Below, in pieces: positions 34,901-51,400 of a DNA stretch of 64,000 nt. The position numbers and the translations under genes were made by a program. The first letter of the stretch is position 1. Every line of letters begins with the position of its first letter. The notes under the pieces were generated by a model. The model was not told the DNA's origin. It ran no database searches and saw only the letters and a program-made list of their open reading frames with translations. The stretch comes from Leuctra nigra (Eukaryota; Arthropoda; Insecta; Plecoptera; Leuctridae): positions 20,864,345 to 20,928,344 of the forward strand of contig OW203762.1 in assembly GCA_934045905.1 (NCBI GenBank), in the 5' to 3' direction.

Positions 34901-36252
34901 AGCAAAACGGTCACTCGACACCTGAGATGGCAGCAGCATTCTCCAGACTCATTAGTGCTCGTTTACTGGTACTCTTCCACTTTAGTCAACGCTACAGCAA
35001 ACAGCCAACTGATGAATGCGTAAGTACTAAGTACATGCTGAAAGTATATTAATAATAAGTACTAAGTAGGGCTGAAAGTATATTAATAATTATTTAAGTA
35101 TCAATTTCTATACTACCTTGGAGCCAGTCACTGAACACTGATACCAATCATAGAACTGATTACCTACAACACTGAACACTTATAAGGCTTAAAAGCCAGA
35201 GTTTTAATTTGTATCAACATCTTGAAATTACGTATTATTACGGAACCTAATATAGTTTAGGCTAAACTAAAGTTACCCACCCAACGGCTGGTGTAATGGA
35301 TACATCGGTTCTCGTCAGATCACCGAAGCAACATTGAGCGGGGTCAGCGGTTGGATGGGTGACCATTCAACTCTGTCCTGCCAGTTGCTGCCATTGGGCC
35401 AGAGAGACTGGGGTGGTAGGGGGTTAGTGTAACGACACCCCTCCACCTGTTATCAGTCTCTCGACGGGCCTTACACCGTCCTTGGGATGGGACGTTAAAC
35501 AACAGCAGAGCGCAGGGAGCTAACGACTCACTCGCTTGGCATCCCTAGTTACGAATCCTCAACCAACTTCACCTCCGATATAATGGCGCATCGTCAAAGG
35601 AGCAGGGTTGTTGAGGCGGCAGTAGGACTACCAGTCCTGTAACGCCATAACAAAAAAAAAAAAGTTACATTCAAGTAGAGCAAATTTGCGTTTTATAGAA
35701 AGGAGTTTTCTTTTACAGTAACCTAATCATAAGAACACTTTATGTGTTCTCTCTTGGCCAAGCCAAAGTAAATGTTCTGAATGTTTTGTATTGAACACTT
35801 TTTTGCAAAATGTAAATCCACTCTATGTAATACCTCAATACAAATTAAAATAAAATTTGATTCAGTAGTTTTATTGGAATTAGATATCATGCCTTTTAAA
35901 TCTAATTTTCACCTGAACATACTTCATTTCAATATTATATTGTAATTGTTTTATATTTTAAAAGCTAATGTATTCTTAACGTGGCAACTTTGCAAGAGCC
36001 ACCTGAGCCAAAAGGGGACTCCGTCTCTGCCGTACAGTATTATGATGGCCCTATACCTATAACACCTTGTTAAAAATCTCTCAAGTACAGTTTGTAGAGC
36101 ATTTCATTACCTAATCCTTTTTGGGTTGGTTTGTGATTCAGGTGGGTATTGATCACCTGGTGAAGGAAGCTCAAGCAGCTCTCCTCGACTCTTGTCAAGT
36201 TATGGCAGCTGAAGATTTGATGGAGCTAACAATCCCGCGATCAGTCCGATGA
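28956..36252 (+). CDS. ELAC1: tRNase Z short form (ELAC1-type ribonuclease Z)
   Basis: Zinc metallo-beta-lactamase-fold endonuclease that removes the 3' trailer of tRNA precursors or repairs tRNA 3' ends. Seven exons: 28956-29037, 31571-31686, 31845-31997, 32586-32728, 33646-33841, 34744-35019, 36142-36252; phases close to 358 aa, near the ~360 of the short family. [10 protein letters not shown] opens the fold. The zinc signature THLHGDH is at residues 60-66, followed by [10 protein letters not shown], then [29 protein letters not shown] and HFSQRY, in family order. The start is the only ATG before the FLGT motif in exon 1. The 5th exon ends on a GTATCC donor. No mitochondrial presequence is visible, so a cytosolic or nuclear site is expected. 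Introns hold several MITEs and a SINE. A likely ATTAAA poly(A) signal is at 36382. Confidence 0.93.
29100..29235. repeat. TACC-rich simple repeat
   Basis: Irregular runs of TACCTACC and TAGGTACC in intron 1 of the tRNase Z gene. Similar short runs recur elsewhere in the window (around 29830-29850, 54245 and 58650), so this is a genome-wide microsatellite habit rather than a local feature. Confidence 0.6.
29274..29830. mobile_element. hAT-like MITE with 8-bp duplication CTCGCTAC
   Basis: Ends CAGACTTGGGTAA and TACCCAAGTCTG are inverted repeats. Identical octamers CTCGCTAC flank them at 29266-29273 and 29831-29838. The interior holds a direct repeat of a block starting AAAAGTAGTGAGATTATATT, once near each end (~29307 and ~29708), and many GTAATTTCRTTAC-like stretches. 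557 bp, non-coding. Confidence 0.85.
30155..30440. repeat. remnant of a dispersed element with GC-rich end
   Basis: GATGCAGTGGGGCCAGGGCG, then CATTAAATTCATCAATGG, GGTCCCAAATGCG and AATCACTAAAAGTAA recur in the same order at 53090-53340 in the Skeletor-like gene (there CATTAAATTCATCCATG, GTTCCAAATGTG, AATCACCACTAAAATAG). Two diverged copies of one transposon. No coding potential was seen. Confidence 0.5.
32345..32535. mobile_element. copy of the TA-flanked MITE family
   Basis: TACACTAGGCC, then TTTGAACGAAACGGATTGG and CTGCTGATCAGGTTCCTTGA on the left, facing AGTCAATCCGTTTCTTTCAA on the right. Same family as 11143-11358. It lies in tRNase Z intron 3 just upstream of exon 4. Confidence 0.6.
34241..34568. 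mobile_element. inverted-repeat element in tRNase Z intron 5
   Basis: About 75-bp arms: GGAGGCCAAGTCTTGAAACT and CGTCATAAAGTCCCATTTAC on the left, with their reverse complements on the right. Further out, TTAAAGTTCGTTCACTG (33950) and CAGTGAACGAACTTTAT (34605) form another, weaker pair. That suggests a larger nested structure of about 33950-34622. Confidence 0.7.
35277..35660 (+). mobile_element. 5S-rRNA-derived SINE
   Basis: The 5' part contains ATACATCGGTTCTCGTCAGA, TCACCGAAGCAACATTGAGC and GGTTGGATGGGTGACC. These match the middle of 5S rRNA and its internal A-box, intermediate and C-box promoter elements. The element ends in an A tail. It is flanked by AAAGTTAC at 35269-35276 and 35661-35668, the target duplication of LINE-style insertion. 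A related 3' fragment is at ~63618-63700. Confidence 0.8.
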
Positions 36253-36796
36253 TTTTCCTTTTTGTTTGTTTCTGGAATTGTTACCAACCTGTGGTGATTT
36301 TAATAGGTATGCTGTTGGAAAGCTTGTACAATTTTACAAAGGTGTAAACCACTCTGTACTTTAAATTATATGTGGAATATAATTAAATTACTTTTATATA
36401 CTTCATATTGAAACTTGAACAATCCTCAGATGATTTATACATTTCAAGCGTGTGTGGGTGTTATCGTCCTGTGAAAGTATTTGGACTTGAATTGGTCGGA
36501 GCATACTTCATGCGGTAACGGTGTTTGTGAGTGAAACTGAAAGGAGTGGGGGTTGTTGTACTGTGATTGTCATTGTCTATCGTGTTGGTCTATCGTTGAC
36601 AAATATTTATTTAAGATTGCCGTATTTGGCCAGTAATTTCGTATAGTTTAATATCATCAAGAAGAGTCTTGCTTTCTTCTCCATTCTCTCATTAAGTTAC
36701 ACCATATTGTTGTGGGAGAGAAGTAGCTAACATACACCTTGCTCAAACACTCTTTGACACCTGTGCGAGTCTGACAGCACAAGCTTGAAATTGATT
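36253..36796. other. tRNase Z 3' flank and coronin 5' flank
   Basis: Holds the tRNase Z 3' UTR, with a possible poly(A) signal ATTAAA at 36382-36387, and then the region from which coronin transcription probably starts. No TATA box was recognised with confidence. Confidence 0.4.
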
Positions 36797-36928
36797 ATGT
36801 CAGATAAGTGTGAGACTTGGAGTACTCAAAAAACATCAATTAATCCAGAGATGTCTATTAATCCAGCAGTTTCGATCAATACCAATAACATGATAGACGT
36901 TCGTGCTTGCACCAAACCAGTGGAAAGG
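36797..36928 (+). CDS. possible alternative coding first exon of coronin
   Basis: ATG at 36797 opens 44 codons ending exactly at an AAAGG|GTAAGG donor in phase 0. That is the same phase as the acceptor of coronin exon 2 at 37931, so splicing would replace the five-residue MTSSQ start by a 44-residue, Ser/Asn/Pro-rich N-terminus with a doubled SINP motif. No other gene is nearby on this strand. Composition is plausible but I recognise no family. It could instead be a chance open frame in a 5' UTR exon. Confidence 0.4.
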
Positions 36929-37639
36929 GTAAGGTTTTCTACAGCCAGCCACAAAATGCCAAGGCGTGTCTATATGGTTGTCACGCTACAGCGCGTGTTG
37001 ACATCGTATTTCACGTGCAGTAGTGCAGTCCAGTCTTGCATGCACTTTCTGTTCAGCTAGGCACTTAATAATGGAAAGCAAATTCTGGTTAGAAATTGAT
37101 TTAATTTGGCATGGCATGTTGAAAAGTATGAACTTTTACTACCTACCTTACCCATAGTAAAAGTTTATAGCTATACATAATAGCTATTCTGTAGCTATTG
37201 GTACAACAGACTCAAATGGTAGTCGGTGTTTACTGTTTGTATTTGATAAGGCTATCATTTGGGCGATTAAGAGTCCATTCCTCAGAGAACCTGATCAGGA
37301 TATTTCTGACTGCATCATATAGAGTTAAAAATGCAGTGGAGTAATTTCATCTAATACCATTCTCGCTTATGAATGGTACGTTCAGTAGCATGACCCTAGT
37401 CTTCTTTAAGTTGTAACTACTGTTACGTTCTTCTGTCGCTGGAATAAAAAGACAGAATATATTTCCAGCCTAAGTATCAATTTTGCATGGGATTGGGGAC
37501 AAACTGAGGTAGATAGTAGTATTGTTTCCTTTTACAGATTGCATTTTATTATTTCTCATTTTTATTTTGTTATTTTCAGTTCTGAATGTGTTTTTGTAGA
37601 GAACATAGCTAGCCGTACGTACACTCTTGGATTGGAATC

Positions 37640-41711
<4,072 letters not shown>

Positions 41712-42453
41712 ACAACTTGCTCTAGTTACCTGTCATTCCAAACCAAAAGCATCCACTTTTGGATCATTTGACCAATTTATTGTGATTTACAAGCAGCTTT
41801 GCATAAGTGTGCTGGCTTGCTAATACAGCACAACAAGTGCACAATATACGCGTATATGTACCGCGATTTATGTACGTAATGCAGCTTGACAATAGTTGAC
41901 AGAGATAAGCTTTTATTTTATATTCTATTAGTACCTAGAGTTAGGTATGTCTATTCAGAATAAGTGGTGAAGAAGTCTTCATATTCGTCTATAGTAATCT
42001 TTTAGATGTGGCGATACATATTTTAGTCTAGTTCCTAGAGAAGGGAGGAAGAGTCTAGCTTGGCATTTGATCAATTTTGATTGGATTAGCTTAGCATATT
42101 GTAGTGAGCAGAGCTTTGAATAATATGGCACAAATGAATTTTATCAACAATTGCTTGATTTTAGGAATGACATTGGAACTAGCCTCGTAGTATGCTTCAT
42201 TCTGTCTTTTGAAGAGAAGATTGTAAGTTTACCATTTACTATATTGTACTCTTTGTGTGAACCAAATATCTGTATTCGTACAGAATACTAAATAAAAAAG
42301 TATCCACTCTGGGATATGTTTTAGTCAACCTAATGCATTTCTTATTCAGGTACAGCACGACTTGTGAGGATTATGAACCCTTGCTTCTAGGTATTTTATA
42401 ATTGCTAAAAGATGGTGACAAAAGTAGAGACTTGTTAGGTATAAAAAGAATAA

Positions 42454-45400
42454 TTAATTTATTATTTTACTCCATATAAAAGTGCATGCTGTGATTGCTG
42501 CGACAATGACGGGAATTACAATTGTGGCGCGCCTGTCGAGTGCTTGCGATCGAGCTTCAGTGTAACTGTCGATGATATGTATCTTCCATCCCATGTTACT
42601 GTGCGTGAAACTGTTGTAGTAGACTAGATCAGGCCATGATGAGTTGGGGCTCACTTCTAGGATGGCTGCTTCTCCTAAACAATAACATGTCAGTCCAAAT
42701 GACGTTTATGCCAGTGGAATTCCCTTTATAGATAATGGAGCAAACTGCTTTCGATATTTACATACCATCTTCACATGTGTGAGTCAGTGATCTGTTAAAT
42801 TTCTTGAAAGTAGGAAAGTCGTCATCTAATCTTCTATCTTTGCCATTGTGTTGTCCAATGCAGAGTGGACCAGCTGTTGGGATAAGAAGTAAAGGTTATA
42901 TTTGTGAAGGTAAAAATTTATGATCCATCTATCGTAAATAGTAGGGGAGCAAATGTAATTCCGCTCGATTGGAGTGCCGAAATTGATTTTTTCATAATTA
43001 TCGATTGTTTACATCATTCTTAATATTACCTGACGTGCCTTCAATTTTTTGGTGGCCATCTTGGAAAATATGGCGGAAAACGAACGAAAAACGTAAATTT
43101 TACAAATTATTTAATTGATGGTAGAGGAAATATTGAAAAATTATGAAATAATTCACTAAAACTAACTCAAATATAGTGACTTGAAAAAAAAAATACGCCG
43201 TAAACAAAAAATTCAAAAAAATTTAAAAAAAAATTAAGTTTTTTTCTAAAAAAACATAATTTTTTTTAAAACGCATATTGTTCAAAATGAAATTGTCTAC
43301 AAATTTTAATTCTACATATTTTAGTCTAAGTCTACGCGTTTCATAATAAATTGAGAGCAAAAAAACACAGAAACGTGATTGGTCAATTCCAACAATGAAA
43401 AAATAAAAATTTTTCACGGTGTATTTTTTTTTCAAGTCCCCATATTTGAGTTAGTTTTAGTAAATTATTTCATAATTTTTCAACCTTCACTCTACCAACA
43501 ATTAAATAATTTGTAAAATGAACGTTTTCCGCCATATTTTCCAAGATGGCCACCCAAAAAATTGAAGGCACGTCAGGTAATATTAAGAATTATGTAAACA
43601 ATCGATAATTATGAAAAAATCAATTTCGGCACTCCAATCGAGCGGAAAGCATTTTTTCTACACTTGAACCTGCACTAAAACCTTGAAATACGAATCACCA
43701 AATAAGCGATATTCCAAACTAGTAGCAGAGACTCCAAAAACGCTAGGGAGCTTAGTATGTCTATATAATTGTTTAAATTGAAAATATAAAATTAGTTCAA
43801 CATAGTTCAACTTGATTCAACATAATAAAAATGTGGTAAATTCATCAGTTTTTTGAAGGTCAGTTGTCCTTCTACATTAAAATTCTACAATAACAGCAGC
43901 TCCCGAATGCCTCTTAAATATTTAATTTTTCAATGATCCTATGTGACAATACAGCGTAACTTATTATGTACCTGCGGTGGGTTTGGGACGACCTCTCCTT
44001 GTAAACTCAACACCCGCCAAGACTCTGACATTTCTCTGAGCTTCGTCGCTGAGCCTATCAAAACCTCCGTGTGGCTCGTCGGTGATTATAAGCGGATGAT
44101 ATGTAGCGGCGTTGTGCGGGTTGTTCCCGCCACGCACACGGAAGGCGTACGACGAGCCGCGACGCAGCCAAATTTCTGGCGCAAGTTTTCCGTTAATGTT
44201 CCATGAGGTGCCCGGAGATGTCATGCCTGTGAATGTTTGCGGATGTTACAATTTAATTTCTGGATGATGTAGTGCTGTACTTATCCAGAAGAATTAATAA
44301 TTCTCCAACCTGTTATTCCTTGATACCCTCTTTTACCGCCCGATGGTCCCAATGTTGCAGTGAATTCACGTATTGTAGGATCGAAAATTTTACTTGTTTC
44401 CCAGGGCTCTCTAAAATATATCATATTTTGTACATTATATTATATTAGTGATACATGAAAAAGTGTATTTGTTTACCATGGAGGTAGAATACCGTAAGTT
44501 CATTTTCTCGATTTTGCGTTGCACACTTTTTATGCAAAATTTTTACCTGAATGATTCTTTAGATTGCGTGAAAGCAAAGCAGTTAGTTTCAGCCTTTCGA
44601 TTTAAATTCAGCTGTATGTTTCCTCGAGGGTAAAGGTGGTGGAACATTGGTTCCTTGTTTCGATCTAGTTTTCCAACTGCCCAAATTATGTAGCTTGATC
44701 CTTCAGTTGGATATTCTTTATCTCCATGGTCGGCTGGAAGTAAAATTAAAAGATTCCATTACTAATCTGGAACCAATAAGGAATTATGGAAGTTAATTTA
44801 TAAACGTACAAGATATAAGAGTCCTTCTGTATGTGATGGTGTTGATTCCATTTTCTCGCGTAGCAGTGTGCAACTGGTTATTATCAATTCCACCAACAAG
44901 ATCGTCCTTACAAACCCCACGATATGCTCCCAGCACCTTCACACACTGCAAACAAAATGGAAATAGTTCAAGTATTGATTTCAAATACTCGCACACATCT
45001 TGCAGTTTAACATTTTACTTACAGGCGCTCTTGCTGTAATGTTGTAATCTGTTGCGTAACCGAGGTAACCGTTGATGTATGCAACAGCAACATCGGCCCC
45101 TAACATCTGGCTCTTATCCGGAGACCCACTAATGCCGAATGCAATATAATCGTCTTCATCTAAACACATGTTAGAAAGAGATGTTAGAAACACAGAATAG
45201 CATTTCTTGTGACTTGAAAAGGCAGATTAATTTCTTACCGACTTGTCCTGATAACTGGACTGTAATTTGAGGACCAAAATAATCCCAACTAACTTGTAAA
45301 TCCTTATGCAACTGGAAGCAGTTTGGGAACGCATTTTTGTGAGGCTGAAATATGATACAGATATAATTACTGAATTGATATGGTCATAGTTAGTCTTGAT

Positions 45401-48400
45401 TTATCACTTGAATAGTATGAAGATTGTATTGTGGTATTAGTAGGTGTGATTGTATTGTGGTATTAGTAGGTGTGATTGTATTGTGGTATTAGTAGGTGTA
45501 CACATACCACAATCTGCACAAGTGATGGAGGTACATTGAGAGCATCTGGAATTATAACCGAGCCAAAGTTCTGTTTGCTTTCAACGTCGAATATACTCAG
45601 CCAGTCAATGTCAAATATAGTTTTTTCTCCTGGCATTTGAAGTATGACATCTTCATTGACGTAGGCACGTAAGGGATCCATGCTGAAATTACAATTAACC
45701 GCCACTTTCAAAAAATTCAAAAAAGCAAGACTTAGGTACGTCAATTATGTCCATCATACTCATTTGATAATAGATAATTCAATTTAGCACACTACCTATG
45801 AAAGTTTATTGTACTTACTATCCATATTGGTCTGGAACTTTCACACCTTTGGAGGATGGCTGAGGCCCCTGACCAACCCAAAAGAAGGTATCTAGAAAAC
45901 ATTAAGGATATTAATTATTAATGTGATTATTACAACTACATTTTTTATTTGAAATATTCTGAACTACTAAGATAATTCTACCCACTCAAGAACATTCAAA
46001 TCTTCGTGAATTGATAGCTTGGTTGGTCTACACCTCTACATCTCCAAATGCCTTTGATCATGCCTTTCATCATTTATTTCCGGCATTACTATATACATTG
46101 AAGACCCTAAAATTTTAGGAGAACCAAGCCAAATAGGGGCTCTTAAGAGTTTTGCTGTGTATTCAGCTTATTATCGTCGTTTTGTATATTTTATAATAGA
46201 TTTGTGTGCTCACCTAATGCTTTGCCATTGTAGTTGAACTCTGGTATGAGTATTGTTTTTGAGTCTAATACTTTAATAGAGAGTGACTTGACACCGTGCG
46301 ATCGGCCACCCAACTGCGAGATTGTCTGAATCGTTGGCGGTTCAAACTCCTCGGGAATATAGACGTCGCCAAATGTACTCTGACTGGACAGGTCGTACAC
46401 CGCAAACCATTTGATGTCTGTGATCTTCTTCTTGTCGGGCATCGTCAGAGTGAAGTCTTTGTTCAAGTAGCGAGGCAGCACGTTGGTTCTGCAAGACACG
46501 GATATAAAGAGATTTATGAGATAGAGAGTTGCGTATGCTGGAAGGAATTGAATTTGCTTCTTCCTGCAATGCATTTATCTTTTTTGACCTAATATGCCAC
46601 TCCATGCAAATATGAGCGAGGCAGTTTGCATCTGATTTTTAACTTGATCATGGATGAACATGGTTATGCAAGGAATGAATGGGCATAGCTTGGATAGAAC
46701 AACAAATAATTAATAATTAATTACTTGTTATACTGACGATTTATAATTACTCGTAAATCAATAACCTATACTGTGATTGTTTTTAATTTCAATAACGTAA
46801 TACTGTATTAAATTCCAACGGAAAGTAAAAAGACAATGACATTAAGTGTTGAATCTAGGTATACCTGACGGAAGAGGGCCCGTCCCCCCCCCCTGGGACT
46901 GAGCATTGATTGAAGAACAGAATAAGATGTACAACGCTTATGGCAGCATTCCTGCACTTCCTTCCTCGCCCTCGCTACCGGCCCGCAATCCCCTGGCCTA
47001 GAAGCTGGATTAGTTCGGCATCCAACCAACCTATACTCGGAATGTCGCTAATGTCGCATGCGCAAGAACCACTGCGCACTCACTCTGTCCCGCCCCTTCA
47101 CTCTCATTTCTCGCCAGCTTCATAGTCCAGTAATTTTGTGATTATACCCAGCACTAATTGCAACAGAAGGCTTCAATACATGAATCGATTCAGAAAAATG
47201 CCCTCTACAACATATCCAAAATCCTCCCGAATCCGAGTGCCGGAAGTACTTTTTAATCACTTTTAAAGTTAATTTCCCATGTTAATTCCAGTTCCAAAAA
47301 AAAAAAATTCATGTAACTCCGATTTTGACGAAACTTCGCAGAATTGTTCACCATTCTAAATAAACACAAATAGCTTTCTTAACATTTTCCTCTAAATCTC
47401 ATCGTTTGGGAAATATGGCCCATTGAAAAGTAATATTTTAGTCAGTTTTCCACGATTTAGGTCACTTTGAGTGTAATTTGACGTTTTGCGAGGTCCATAT
47501 TTCCCAAACGATGAGATTTAGAGGAAAATGCTCAGAGAGCTATTTGTGTTCATTTAGGATGGTGAACAATTCTGCCAAGTTTCGTCAAAATCGGAGTTAC
47601 ATGAATTTTTTATTTTTTTTGGAAGATGGAATTAACATGGGAAATTAATTTAAAAAATGATTAAAAAGTACTTCCGGCACTCGGATTCGGGAGGATTTTG
47701 GATATGTTGTAGAGGGAATTTTTCTGAATCGATTCGTATATTGAAACCTTCTGTTGCAATTAGTGGTGGATTCAGCTCTTTTTTTGCTTTAAATTACTGG
47801 GCTATCAGCAGGAGACGGACGTTCGAGTCGCTCGTGAGATCCCCCCACCCCACCCCGCGTCAGGCAGCAGAGATTACAAGGCGACGAGACAAAAATAGAT
47901 GTGATAGACGAGACACACCAAGAAGCAATAAGACCAAAAGTGTGTTTAGGCTCCGACGGATTATACACTACAAATTACAATCCATGCTACAATCGATATA
48001 GTTTTCTAATATACCTACAATACAATTATTCAATACAGATTGCCTAAAGGTAAGTTTACAGCTCGGCAACAAGCGCTTGACGCTTTGACGCTAGCCAATC
48101 AGATGGCTCAGCTCGGACACGCCGAAGCGCCGACCTTGAAACATAAACCATGTTTATCTTTTCAAGGTCGGCGCTTCGGCGTGTCGAGCTGTAAACGTAC
48201 CCTAAGAAATTATTAAAGGTGGGCTGTCATGGTCAACAAGTCGAAAATATTGTAGATATTGTAACCAGAAGTAGAATGTCGAAAAACCGAACGCGATGCG
48301 ATGTTTGGTTCAGGCGCTAGAGCCCCGCGAAGTTTGAAAAACCTGATTTTTGTGACGTAGGTCCCACCCAACCTTTACAGGCTTTTACGGCTGAGTTGGG

Positions 48401-51400
48401 TGTGAATGACGCGTTTCCCACCCCCTATCCGTCTTCGTTGTGCTGTAACTTCGTTTAGGAATATCCTACAGAGCTCTAGTTTTCGCCGCTGTGATTGCAT
48501 GCCTAATGTCATCATGTTTTTTGAATAATAAAAAAATGGGCTCAACCGTGATAGCCCACCTTTAACAAACACTCACAATTTAAAAAAATTAATGAAAACG
48601 ATTTCAATAATAAACATGTACTATTTTTTTTGTAGACGATTGAGTAATAACAATTATCTTGCTTCTTTTCATTTCATGCGTTCATTTTCATGTTTATTTG
48701 CTATTTGTTTTATAGATTATCCATAGATTATTGCTATACCTATATAATTTGTAGTGTATCTCTGAGCATATTACAATTACGCGTATTATGCATCGTATTG
48801 TTGTGGAAATACAAGAAAATATCTAAGCAATCTAAACATGAATATTATCGTATTCCAATATCTAAAACAATTCGTATCTGATTTCACTCAAAATTCAAAT
48901 CTTTAGCCTGGATGTTAGTTTTCCCCTGTGCAAAATTAAATGTTATCTGTTAGATTATTTAATCTGAGGCTGGCCTCCAGTTTCATTAACAATAACACCC
49001 AGGCAAAGACGAAATTGAAACGATCTTGCTTGCGCAGTGAATATAATTTAAAACATGCCAAATTTCAGCCTGATCAGAGAAACCATCTGAGCTGCCATGG
49101 ACGGCGTCAGTATTGTATAGTATTGTTGTTGTTATAGTGGCCAGCTACCTGTGAGCAATTATTTCGGGGGACACATAATTTTTCTCATTTCGATATAATC
49201 TTAGTTGAAAATGTATCATGTCCAGCAGAACGATTTTTGGAATTGTAACAAAAACGAATTTCAAACTTTAGATTGGACCCGTTTTGAGTTCAATAGTGTT
49301 TGGAAAAGCGTGTGAAATGTTTGCGGGTGAAAAAGGTTCAAAAATACAGTTGCAAGTCTATAATCTGTAACAAAACGTTGTACTCTTCAATTCAACGAAG
49401 GTAATCTTATGAAGAACATTTTAAACATTCAGAATATTTGAAATTATTTGATTGGAGTCGTAAATTGCACTTTCTGCCCAGATCAAACCGTTCAACCAAT
49501 CGCCAATCGGTATGAAATTTTGCACACTCGATGTCCTAAGATTTGTCTCGTGTCTAGTTTATGATGAACAGGATTCTGTGAGATTATTAAAATTAAAACT
49601 TTAGCCGTTTGACCGATTAACTTCAAAATTTGTATGGTCATCGGGACCAACATTTTAGGTATTTTTGAAAATGTTCTTTTTACGGCGGGATCGTTTATGC
49701 TTGTCTTGAAATATTTTGAAAAATGTATGCCAAGAATTTTCAGATATTTTTTCACTGCTCTCTTGAAGTTTTAGTTTCAAGGCTTAGTTGAGCAGAGCAG
49801 CAGTTGCACACTCATATTAATTCGCAAGCATTTAGACGGCTCGCTTATCAATGCGTTACACAGAGCGTTTTTATTGTAATTAAATTGTACCAACACAGGG
49901 AAAACCAAGACTATACCTTACAGTTTCCTAGAGTCGCAAGGAGACTGGATACGTGGAGACGGAGATCCTCTGGATTAAAATGGAAACTGCATAGAGAAGA
50001 TGAATTGAGTACGAAGCGAAGTGACTATACATTCTACTATCTTGACACTCCAATTGATTTTGAAAAATATGTTACAGATCAGGTGAAGTAGGTTCATTTT
50101 AAACATTCAAAATGCAAGCTAGAGAATAAGAACATGTTCGCTAATTGAAAAAAGGAAAATGAAAATGTATATATTTTAATACTGCAAAATTATTAGATTT
50201 CCCAATGGAAACTGCTAATCGTGAGAGGTCTACTTGGAAAACGCTCTGTGTAACGCGTTGTAATGTGCGTCTTGCTGCTGCTGTACAGACTTTGGAAATA
50301 ACTGTATGGCAATTCGTTATGAAATGCATCAAGGTGAATATGCATGAATAAATATCTTGGTGAAATGATGAACAAAAAATCTAATTATGAAATATCAATA
50401 GCACTTGAATTTATTTACCGGGCGATTATAGCTACGAAAACAGAAAAAAATAAAAATACAATTAAATTCCAATGGCCATGCAAAATTTGAACGAGATCGT
50501 ATATAAACGGTTCATTTTCATTTTTCAAATCAGAAGATTTTGCTCAAATCTAAACACGTTCCCTCTGGTATGACATATTGCTCGGTATCCTGAAAGTCAA
50601 TTCTTGAGTTTTCACGTTTTGAAAAAGTTGACATCTATTTCTTAGCCTTCAACATTTTTATGTTTTAATCAATGAAAACGTACTACATGGTTTCAAAACG
50701 TGAATCTCAAGAATTGGCCTCCTCGACAATGCAGTGAAGAAAAGAAACGTTAGAAGTGTAGGTATACCATTAAAGACGCTCCCTTCGCTTGTTAATTAAT
50801 TAATACATTTAAAAAATGCAATTTGATCCACATCCACATTACAAATAGATTTTTGTCTTCATTATATTACATTAAATTTACCTGGACTTATCTTGGACAG
50901 GAAATCTCAAGAATTGCACCGGAGGATTTGCATCGCATCGCGGCAATTCTTCCAATAGGGAACATGTATGTATTTTTTTTAAACTATAATTCAAAATAAC
51001 AACATATTTGTTGGTATCGCACTATTTTCACACTAAAAAATGCAAATTTTATTCAATAATATAAAATTGAAATTTAGTGTAAATTTTGGCGGGAAAACAC
51101 CATCCCGGCGAGCGATGTCATTTATATCAACCAACAATGCGAAGTGGGTGTTATAATCCTAGCATGATCCTAGCAATGATGTTGCCATGGTTACAATAAA
51201 ATATGACATCACTCGCCGTGATAGCGTTTTTCCGCCAGAATTTACACTGATTTTTAATTTCATAATTTATGAATGAAAATGTACACTTTTGAGATTGAAA
51301 ATAGTGTGTTTTACCATGTGTAGTTATTTTGGAATATTGTATTTTAACCGCATTAAAAAACTTTTGCACATTCCCTATTGTTTGTGCAATTGTTGTGTAC

